A stretch of DNA of 64,000 nucleotides from Tiliqua scincoides (taxonomy: Eukaryota > Chordata > Lepidosauria > Squamata > Scincidae): positions 9,414,315-9,478,314 of the forward strand of contig NC_089830.1 of the NCBI RefSeq assembly GCF_035046505.1, given 5' to 3'. Below are positions 11,881-20,003 of this stretch, one piece after another; positions within the stretch are counted from its first letter, which is position 1; every line of letters begins with the position of its first letter. Made by a program: the position numbers and the translations under genes. The notes beneath the pieces are model-generated. The model made no database searches, was not told the DNA's origin, and worked only from the letters and a program-made list of their open reading frames with translations.

Positions 11881-11911
11881 AGCTGCAGTGGAGCAATGGC
11901 AGGGGAGACAG

Positions 11912-12620
11912 ATGAACATAAGAAGAATCAGGCCAAAGGCTCATAGTTCAGCTTCCTGGAAGTGGCCCACCAGATGCCTCAGGGAGCACACAAGACAAAC
12001 AAGATACCTGCATCCTGGTGCCCTCCTTGCATCTGGCATTCAAAGGAAGCCTATTTCTAAAACCAGGAGCCTGCATCATGGCTTGTAACCTGTGATAGAC
12101 CTTTCCTCCATAAATTTGTCCAGCCCTCTTTTAAAAGCATCTAGGACAGATGCCATCACCACGTCCTGTGGCAAGGAGTTCCACAGACTGATGACATGCA
12201 TAAGAACATAAGACTAAGAAGTAGTGCCAGAATGCTTAGCAGGAGGAACAGAAGAAGAGCACCACTGGATCAGGCAGAAGACCCTCTGAGTGCAGCTTCC
12301 TGCATCTCACAGCTACCCACCAGATGCCTCACAAGACACCTGCATCCTGGGGCTACTCCCATGCACCTGGCATTCAGAGACAGCCTACTTTTAAAACCAG
12401 GAGGTTGCATACCCATGACAGCTTGTAACCTGCAATGGACTTTTCCTCCATCAATCTGTCCAATCTCCTTTGAAAGGCACCTAGGATTTCAGGTGCCACC
12501 ACCACATCCTGGGGGCAAGGAGTTCCACAGACTATTTCTAAAACCAGGAGGTTGCACATACCCATTAGGGCTTGTAACCTGTGATGGACTTTTCCTCCAG
12601 AAATCTGTCCAGTCCCCTTA
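11912..12620 (-). repeat. Cluster of minus-strand CR1 3' ends
   Basis: Two to three overlapping or nested copies, each with the reversed signature (gaacataag, ccagatgcctca, cttttcctccataaattgtcc, aaggagttccacagac), lie end to end in RHBDL2 intron 1. Confidence 0.75.
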
Positions 12621-12870
12621 TTCTGTCTTGCTGGTGAGCCTGCCTGGGGCAGCTGATGGATGCTAGATTTCTCTCTAGACACAGTCCTCCCCCCACAACC
12701 CTAGAGTAGAGACGCTCCGTCCCGGCAGCAGCGAGGACCTCAGCTCAGGCAGGCAGACCTAGTGGTTGCAGCGTCTCTCCAGGAACAGCCCGTCCAGGAA
12801 GCCGGCGCAGCGACAGGCCATCGCCCAGCCTAGCCAGGGAGAACTTGGGACTAGCGGAGCGGGAGTTTCC

Positions 12871-13238
12871 GGCTACAATCCTAGCCACCCTTTCCTGGGA
12901 GTAAGCCCCATTGACTTTAATGGGACTTACTTCTGAGTAGACATGCCTAGGATGGGGCTGTCAGGCTACAATCTCATCCACACTTTCCTGGGAGCAAGCC
13001 TCATTGACTTTAATGAGACTTACTTCCGAGTAAACGTGCCTAAGATGGGGCTGTCAGGCTGCAATCCTATCCACACTTACCCAGGAGTAAGCCCCACTGA
13101 CTATAATGAGACTTGCTTCTAAGTAGGCATGCCTAGGATGGGGCTGTCAGGCTGCAATCCCATCCACACTTACCTGGGAGCAAGCCCCATTGACTATAAT
13201 GGGACTTACTTCCGAGTAGACATGCACTGGACTGGGCT
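12871..13238. repeat. Tandem array of four 93-bp MITE monomers
   Basis: Monomers start at 12871, 12964, 13057 and 13150 (ggctRcaatc...), a constant 93-bp step. Each ends near gatggggctgtcag. The unit is the same as the ~90-bp palindromic MITE found singly elsewhere in the window. The array lies between two GC-rich blocks beside RHBDL2 exon 1. Confidence 0.9.
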
Positions 13239-13282
13239 CTCCAAAAGGGAGGGAGGAGAGGAAGGCAGGCAGGAGCTCTCAC

Positions 13283-13480
13283 CTGTGCTGCGGGAGAGAG
13301 AGAAGAGCCGGAGCGATCCTGGAGGGAAGGGACAGGCGGGACCAGCCAGCCAGGCAGCTTTCCCGGCTCCGCCTCGCTCTCAACGGGCGAGGAAGCGCAA
13401 CCTCCGGCCGAGCCCAGGAAGCCCAAGTCGGGAGAGCGGCAGCAGCAGCAGGAGCGCTGTGATTGCAGCTGGCTCTGGAT
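13283..13480 (-). promoter_or_regulatory. RHBDL2: Candidate RHBDL2 non-coding exon 1 and GC-rich promoter
   Basis: This GC- and CpG-rich block is followed on the minus strand by a strong donor, CACAG|GTGAGAG, with the last exon base at 13283. Spliced to the acceptor at 11603 it would give a 5' UTR joining just upstream of the RHBDL2 ATG. A second CpG-rich block at 12690-12870 lies beyond a tandem MITE array. The transcription start is not resolvable from sequence. Confidence 0.5.
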
Positions 13481-13484
13481 GCGA

Positions 13485-13570
13485 GCACTCCTGTCCTCAC
13501 TCTCCTGGGAGTAAGCAGCCCCACTGATTATAATGGGACATACTTCCAAGTAGACCCGCCTAAGCTTGGG
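13485..13570. repeat. Partial 90-bp MITE
   Basis: The core tctcctgggagtaagc...ttataatgggacatacttcc...agtagac matches the MITE unit. It is separated from the tandem array by about 250 bp of CpG-rich sequence. Confidence 0.7.
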
Positions 13571-13717
13571 CTTGAAGTGCAGCCGCCAGGAGAAGGGTCT
13601 GAAGCACACGGTCCTGCCACAGATGGGGGGGGGGAGCAAAGTAAAGCGCCCCAGGAGTTTCACAGCTGCAGCCCTCAAGTGGTATCCATCCTGGTCCACG
13701 GATGGCACCAACAGTGA

Positions 13718-14062
13718 GAGTCCATCATAGCTTACAAGCCATGAGGACTAGATGCAACCTCTGGGTTTTAGAGGTAGCCCAGTGGCATAGCTAAGGGGGT
13801 GCAAGGGCAGCAATTGCACCAGGCAACAAGCTTGGGGGGGGGACAACCTGGGCTTGATATGCGTGGCCAAAACCTTGGTATTTTCAAATGTTCTATACCA
13901 GTGGTTCCCAAACTTTCTCTGATTGCCAGACACAAGGGAGTGGTAATATGGTACAGGTGTCTTGTTATCTTGAGTACTTCCTGTGGCATCTGGTAGACCA
14001 CTGTGAGATAAAGGAAGCTGGATAGGGCCCTGGCCTGATCCAGCACAGCTTGTTCTTTATTC
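13718..14062 (+). repeat. CR1 3' end split by hAT remnants
   Basis: CR1 3' sequence (cttacaagccatgaggact, then gtgtcttgttatcttgag to ggcctgatccagcacag) is interrupted at about 13780-13950. The insert is a truncated hAT-A copy (cagtggcatagctaaggggg) and a hAT-B left end (cagtggttcccaaactttct). Confidence 0.65.
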
Positions 14063-14239
14063 TAATAGTTCTGGACCCCTGGGACTTCTCATTGCTCAAA
14101 GAAGTGAGGCCTAGCCTCAAATTGGCTGAAGGTGTACATCTCCCTGGCATACAAGGAACAACCTGGTCATGTTATCAGAGCCTTCTACTAAGGAGGTGTC
14201 AGCCTCTGCTATCTCCAGTGCTAAGACACCTCTTTTAGA

Positions 14240-14334
14240 GCCCAATCCTATGCATATCTACTCAGAAGTAGGTCCCATTATAGTAAATGGGCCTTATTCG
14301 CAGGTAAGTGTGGATAGGATTGCAGCCTTAGATA
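14240..14334. repeat. 90-bp palindromic MITE
   Basis: Has the unit's hallmark agagcccaatcctatgcata and tctactcagaagtaggtccc, ending ggataggattgcagcc. Confidence 0.8.
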
Positions 14335-14990
14335 CCTGTACAGCCAGGGATCTCCCTCTCTCCCCCATTTATTTGACACTGTTGTAACTCTTGAGTCAAG
14401 ACCTGGGGTGGGGGGGCTTCCTTCTTTTGATCACCCTCCTCTGGCTTGATCCTCCACCCAAGGAAACCTGGGACCCCAACTGGGACATTTGGGTAGCAGT
14501 CTTCCTCCCTCCCTGTACCTGAGATAGGGTAAAGCAACACTTATTCAAAGTGAACAAGCAGCAAACAGAAAACAGTGGTGTAAGCAAAAACCACAGAGAT
14601 ATCCCTTGAGTTGGACTCAAGATCTTTTGCTCTCACTTCCAAAAGTTAGCACAGCGGCAAGCTGGGGTGCTTTTGGTCTGATGGCCACAGGTGCAGACTG
14701 TTGGTTGGTGTTTCAATGCTTGCTTAATCATCAGAACACAATTATTGTGACAATAATTACAGTAATAACAATTGTTGTGAGCACTGCAGCAGAAGTCCAG
14801 TAGATGGCAGCAGCAGGACCCAGTAACAATTGTGGTGATATTGGCCATTCAAAATTCTACAATACTAACTACAAAGATTGGAAACTCCAATTCAAGGGTG
14901 CAGCATGACAGTAGCTCCACAGTCATCCTGCTCCCATATACATGGGGGGGGGGGGATGTTGTGTGTGATACATCTGATCAGACTGGAGCA
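14335..14990. other. Intergenic, no gene seen
   Basis: No exon is recognised. A poly-G run lies at 14944-14954 just before a hAT-A copy. Confidence 0.5.
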
Positions 14991-14999
14991 TGTGACAGG

Positions 15000-15337
15000 C
15001 AGTGGTGTAGCTAATGGGGTGCACCGGGCATCAAGCTTTAGGGGGGCAACAAGCAGAGCTTGACACTAGTGACCAAAATTGTGAAAATCTTGGTATGTAT
15101 GAATGATACCATCATGTTATATATCAATGGAAAGGTTATTTAATGCAGAATGCAATGAAACAAACTGCACTGGAATATCTGTATTCTAACAAAAGTTATG
15201 GCCAATTAACCAGAAAATGAAAACAATTTTCACTTTTTAAAAAGCCCAGGCGTGCTGTCACTTCCGATTGTGACATTACTTCCAGGGCAACGTTTTGAAC
15301 TTGGCACCGGGCTACACAATCATTAGCTACGCCACTG
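15000..15337 (+). mobile_element. hAT family A, complete with perfect 8-bp duplication
   Basis: Terminal inverted repeats are CAGTGGTGTAGCTAATG and CATTAGCTACGCCACTG. They are flanked by gtgacagg at 14992-14999 and 15338-15345. The element is 338 bp and has no transposase. It is the cleanest reference copy of the family in this window. Confidence 0.92.
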
Positions 15338-15571
15338 GTGACAGGCTGATCCCTAAGTCAGCCTCCATGTACACAGAGCGCATGGGGGAGGGGGGAGAGA
15401 CAGGCTTTCCCCAGGTGAGAGGTGCTTGCTCATAGTCATAATAATGTCCCCAGGCCTGGACAGGAGAGGCTGCCTAGGTGTGCTTCGATCCCAACCCAGA
15501 AGCTGAACAAGGTGGCTAGGGGAAATAACCACAAATAACCCAAGCACCAGTTTATTTTACAAATTACAGAT

Positions 15572-15672
15572 GGAGGCTGCAATCCTATCAACACTTACTT
15601 AGAAGTAAGCCCCAATGACTACAATAGGACTTACTTCTGAGTAAGTAAGTCTCAGTAAGTAAGTAATGCCTA
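15572..15672. repeat. 90-bp MITE with internal expansion
   Basis: The MITE unit carries a short local amplification of agtaagta near 15640-15665. Confidence 0.75.
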
Positions 15673-16073
15673 GGCTTGAGACCTTACACAGGTAGACATG
15701 CAGTGCAGTTCTACTCTGGGTGCAAATAGGATCACTTTCCAGACTGCACAGGTTCCTTTACTATACTGGTACAATGCCAGTTTCCAGCACTAGGTGGCTG
15801 TGCTTTTCTAAAGCAATGGCATTCAGTGGCTCCCAAACCATGGGCCAGGACTCACTGGTGGGTTTCGACCTGATTTTTGGTGGTTCACCAAAGGGTGATG
15901 GAAAGATCAGATAGCTAACTGCCTCAAGCCCTGAGGCTATTCCAAAATTAGATACTAGAGCTGCTCCTTACCTGCAAAATAGCTGCAAAGAGTTCAACTC
16001 CTGCAGTTTGCAAGCTTGTGTAAATATAGGGAGATAAATGTTTGACGATCTTTTTTCTGATTATTATTTCTTG

Positions 16074-16500
16074 TTGGCATCCTTCAGTCTTGGAAGACTA
16101 TGGTATCACACTCTGAATAGTGTTATGGAACAGAGTGTCCTCTCCAGTGCGCGAAGCCTGGGTAAAGTAGGTATGGAGGATAGACTGTTACCCATGCAGC
16201 AAATCCCCCCTCTCCATGTGGCTGAAATGGTCCAATGGAAAGGCAGAAGCCAATACGGTTGGTTCCAGCGACATTGCAGGAGATGCCAGAACGTGACTGT
16301 GTTCAGCCATGAACTGCCTCAGGGACTCCAGCTCCGGATTTTGCCTCAAGGTTGACTCCTGAAGCCTTTTCCATAACTGGATGTAGCCACAAGGCAGTGG
16401 AGGTTTGGGATCAGAGTTTTCCTTCTCTCAGATGAGCTGCCTTCCCAGGCTAATGAGTCCCATCTATCTGGTGGCTATTCAGTCACCTCTTATGACAAGT
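16074..16500 (-). repeat. Retroposon copy, inverted partner of 18283-18704
   Basis: Begins ttggcatccttcagtcttgg and reads as the reverse complement of the copy at 18283-18704 over about 400 bp. Its family name is not certain. Confidence 0.75.
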
Positions 16501-16546
16501 ATAGCCAAACTGAGGGCCTATTCTTATCCCCAGCCCTCAGGGGAAG

Positions 16547-16830
16547 TGATTATTATTACTTATAAATAAATAAATATTATTCCTTTCTAGATCTTCTTTT
16601 TAAAAAATCTGGTAAACCTAGGTGGGTCCTGATAGTGTAATTTTAAAAAGTGGGTCCTGATCGATCAATCAAGATAGATACACACACAGTGATTCCCAAA
16701 CCTTTTAGCACCAAGACTCACTTTTTAAAAAGATACTGTATCAGGACTCTCCTAGGTTTACCAGGATCTCCTTTTAAAAAAGGAGATCTAGAAAGGAATA
16801 ATATTTATTTATTTATAAGTAAGATAGATA
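16547..16830. repeat. Inverted repeat (hairpin) of hAT-type fragments
   Basis: The left arm (about 16553-16665) and right arm (about 16700-16828) are complementary: ttataaataaataaatatta, cctttctagatct and ggtaaacctagg on the left reappear inverted on the right. Between the arms lies a short loop with gatcgatcaatcaagatag. Confidence 0.8.
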
Positions 16831-17423
16831 AGAGTATACTACAGTGCACAAGGTGAACTACAGGTGTTCACCTCTTCCAATGCAATCTTTGGGTGGGGGA
16901 TATTCAAAGAGGTTCTTCCTCAATGCAGTATTTTACAATAAGCTATCAGTTGGGATGGTCAACTGCTGTATAATTACCCACTCCTGGACAGCCTCCACCA
17001 CTGAAGGTATAAAAACAGGACAGCTTTCTGACTCCCCTCATTTGTCCTCTATGGACACCAACAGTGAAACCTGAGGAGCCAGGACTTCACACTTACCCCA
17101 AACCTAAATGACAGTGCTGTAGCTCAAATGGGGGTCCTTTCAAAAATGTTCACATTCACTTCATCAGCCCACATCCGATGCCACTTTCCAGCACTGGCAT
17201 AGCGGTGCCAATGGAACATGTGCTGCATCCTGCAGTTGGGTGGCACTCACAGAGGAAACAGTCAAGGAATGTTTGTTCCCTTACCTCAGAGCTGCATTGC
17301 TGGAAAGCATTGACATAAGGAGTTAGGATTATGCCCAAAGTTCCCTTCCCATGAGGTACCTGCAGGGCAGGCTCTGTTGGCATGGCTGCATCAGTTGGAA
17401 AGCTGGATAGGATTGGGCCCTTG

Positions 17424-17600
17424 GGTGCAACCCTATACACACTTACTTGGGAGTAAGGGCCTTTGAACATAACAGGACTTACTTCTAAGTAGACATGCAT
17501 AGGATTGTGCTGTTACCCGGAGGGGGTGGGTGGGATTGGGAATCCCACTGAACTCAGTGGGACTTGGTTCTAAGTAGCCATGCATGGGGTTGTGCTATGT
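17424..17600. repeat. 90-bp MITE copy plus partial second copy
   Basis: Complete core ttgggagtaagggcctttga to gacatgcataggattgtgct, followed by a second partial unit (gaactcagtgggacttggtt) to about 17600. A related 180-bp MITE remnant lies upstream at 17161-17420. Confidence 0.75.
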
Positions 17601-17779
17601 CTGCCTTTGGAGCAGGGAAGCCTCTCCTCATTCCTTTTGCAAATGCCTATTCAGATATATGGGGGATGTCATATTGATCTGTAATTATATCACACACAAT
17701 ATTTCTGTATAGTATACAGGGTAATAAAGCAGGACTGCTGAAGCGCCTCTGCATTCCTTTTGCAAATATTTATCCAGAT

Positions 17780-18282
17780 ATACAGAACATGCACACACAT
17801 ATGGTGTGTTGCCTATGTGTGTGCACATCGTGTGTGGGCCTGAATGTGCATATTGTGAAGCACACACATACTGTGTGTGCAAATGCATATTGTATGTGTG
17901 TAACATGCACACACATTGTATGTATGCCTGTGTGCACATTGTTACACACGTCTGAGTGTCATATTGTGCGTGATTGTGTGTGCCTGTATACTGTGTGTGT
18001 ATGCCTAGATGTGTGTATATTATGTATACGTATACATATTGTATCACACACACACACATATTGTACGTATGCGTATATGAGTGTCATATTGTGTGTGATT
18101 GTGTATATTGTGTGTGCACCTAGATGTGTGTGCATATCATAGTGTGTGTGCGTGCCTAGGTGTGTGTGCGTACTGTGTGTGTATAGATGCACACACATTA
18201 TGTATGTGTGTATATAGATTGTGTGCATGCATATTGTGTGTGTGCACATATGTTGTATGTGTGCATGTTGTGTGTGTAGATG
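17780..18282. repeat. TG/CA-rich minisatellite
   Basis: About 500 bp of alternating purine-pyrimidine sequence, with a loose higher-order unit of the form cctagatgtgtgtgcatatt plus gtgtgtg runs. It continues as shorter blocks at 18840-18890 and 19400-19700 after insertions. Open frames here are repeat artefacts. Confidence 0.9.
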
Positions 18283-18704
18283 GGTGACCAGGTGACCGCG
18301 TAGATAGGACTCGTTAGCCTGGGAAGGCAGCTCATCTGAGAGAAGGAAAACTCTGATCCCAAACCTCCACTGCCTTGTGGCTACATCCGGTTATGGAAAA
18401 GGCTTCAGGAATCAACCTCGAGGCAAAATCCAGAGCTGGAGTCCCTGAGGCAGTTCATGGCTGAACACAGTCACGTTCTGGCAACTCCTGCAATGTCGCT
18501 GGAACCAACCGTATTGGCTTCTGCCTTTCCATTGGACCATTTCAGCGATGTGGAGGGGGGGGGATTTGCTGCATGGGTAACAGTCTATCCTCCATATCTA
18601 CCTTACCCAGGCTTCCTGCACTGGAGAGGACACTGTTCCGGAACCACTATTCAGAGCGCAATACCATAGTCTTCTGAGACTGAAGGATGCCAACTGTCCT
18701 GTCC
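18283..18704 (+). mobile_element. Retroposon inserted in the TG minisatellite
   Basis: The insert ends cattcagagcgcaataccat...gatgccaac with a short tgtcctgtcc tail. It is flanked by tgtgtgtagatg on the left (18271-18282) and the same sequence on the right (within 18705-18718), a target duplication of at least 12 bp. Confidence 0.75.
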
Positions 18705-18718
18705 TGTGTGTGTAGATG

Positions 18719-18856
18719 CAGACTGCACTTGCTCCCAGTGTGGAAGGGATTGTCACTCCCGAATCGGCCTTTTCAGCCACACTAGACGCTGTTCCAGAAC
18801 CACCATTCAGAGCGCGATACCAGAGTCTTTCGAGACTGAAGGTTGCCAACTAAACT
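18719..18856 (+). mobile_element. Second copy of the same retroposon, with zinc-finger-like coding remnant
   Basis: Shares the 3' end cattcagagcgcgataccag...gttgccaac with its neighbour. Its left part reads CTCSQCGRDCHSRIGLFSHTRRC, a CxxC...H...C motif resembling the tail of LINE-encoded proteins. It is 5' truncated and inserted in the same TG tract. Confidence 0.65.
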
Positions 18857-18899
18857 TTGTGTGTGTGCTTAAATATGTGCATATTATGTATGTGTGTAA

Positions 18900-19400
18900 A
18901 AGTCCAGCCTATTTATACAAGGATTTTTTATACAGGGATTTGACTCAACATGAATGGCCCCCTGCAAATGAGAAGGAATGTGCTGATACCTGGAGAAGAG
19001 GAAAATGCATCCCTTTAAAATCAGTTTAAAAAACAGAACAGTCCTTTAACAATAGCCTCCTTAATGAGAGAGTGAGAGGGGGCAGCTGGCTGATAATCCA
19101 TCAGTCCTTCTCTCTCCAGGTGACCCCTCCCTCTCCCCTGAGCTCATGAAAGAAAGGTGATCACTTTGCATTGGTGAAGGGAGGGGCTGAGTGAATCAGA
19201 GGACTGATTGATGGATTGTCTTCTTAATGACTCTTATCTTACATCACAAAGGTCAGCAAGGCTGTTTTTAAATCACCTGAGGAAAAAACTTTGTTTTTTA
19301 AATTGATTTGCTACAGTGCAAATCAATCAGTTCTTTGCCATCCACCTGAGTGCTTGGAAAGGAACCCACTTGAATAATGAGGCTCAACCTGTAGATCCAT
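18900..19400. repeat. Palindromic MITE-like segment
   Basis: Imperfect inverted arms are visible: ctgataatccatcagtcc (19090-19110) against ggactgattgatggattg (19200-19218), and further AT-rich complementary stretches outside. The ends and family are not resolved. Confidence 0.4.
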
Positions 19401-19719
19401 TCTGTGTGTGTATATTGTCTGTGACTGTGTGTGTAGATGCACACACTTTGGCTACAGTCCTAGCCAGTTTCCTGAGATTAAGCGCCATTGAACAAAATAG
19501 GATTTACTTCTGAGTAGACCTGGCTGGGATTGTGCACTTCGTGTGTGAGTGCACCTAGATGTGTATGCATATTGTGTGTGATTGTGTGCCTGGGGCTAGG
19601 TGTGCATATGTTACATGCACACACATATTTTGTGTGCGTGCATATTGTGTGTCTGTGCAAATGACGTGTATGTTCCACGCACACACATATATCGTGGTGC
19701 GCGCCTATTCCTCCCGCAG

Positions 19720-19863
19720 GTACCGTATTTACTGGGCCCTGCAGCAGGCGAGCCTAGATTCTGCCCGCAGAATTGGCGCATGCGCAATGGCAGGGCGTGC
19801 GGCCCCGCCCCCTGCCCGGCGTCCGGGAAGTGACGTGAGCCCTGCCCCTCCCCTCCCCTGGTG
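19720..19863 (+). promoter_or_regulatory. TMEM222: TMEM222 CpG promoter with NRF1-type and CRE-type sites
   Basis: A GC- and CpG-rich stretch lies directly upstream of the ATG. It contains the palindrome GCGCATGCGC (19776-19785), a textbook NRF1 site. GC boxes GGCCCCGCCCC lie at 19801-19811, and a CRE-like TGACGTGA at 19831-19838. There is no TATA box. Such an arrangement suits a broadly expressed gene; factor binding is inferred. Confidence 0.65.
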
Positions 19864-20003
19864 ATGGAGGAAGAGGAGGCCGCGGCGGGGAAGATGAAGC
19901 AGCTCCACGGCAGCGCGGGCGGAGGGGGCCTGAGCGCGGGGCCGGACCCTGAGCGCTGCCGCTTCCCGCACTGCGTGGTGTGGACGCCCATCCCCGTCCT
20001 CAC
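19864..20003 (+). CDS. TMEM222: TMEM222 exon 1
   Basis: Encodes [20 protein letters not shown] through WTPIPVL plus part of a Thr codon. The donor is gtgagt. It lies inside a CpG-rich island and is strongly GC-rich. Confidence 0.93.

Noticed and set aside
17685-18287. Open frames rich in Cys/Val/His over the TG repeats
   Set aside because: Pure translation of TG/CA repeats on both strands; not genes.
18705-18850. Possible host zinc-finger exon (CTCSQCGRDCHSRIGLFSHTRRC)
   Set aside because: It shares its 3' end with the neighbouring retroposon copy and the inverted copy at 16074, so it is a repeat remnant.
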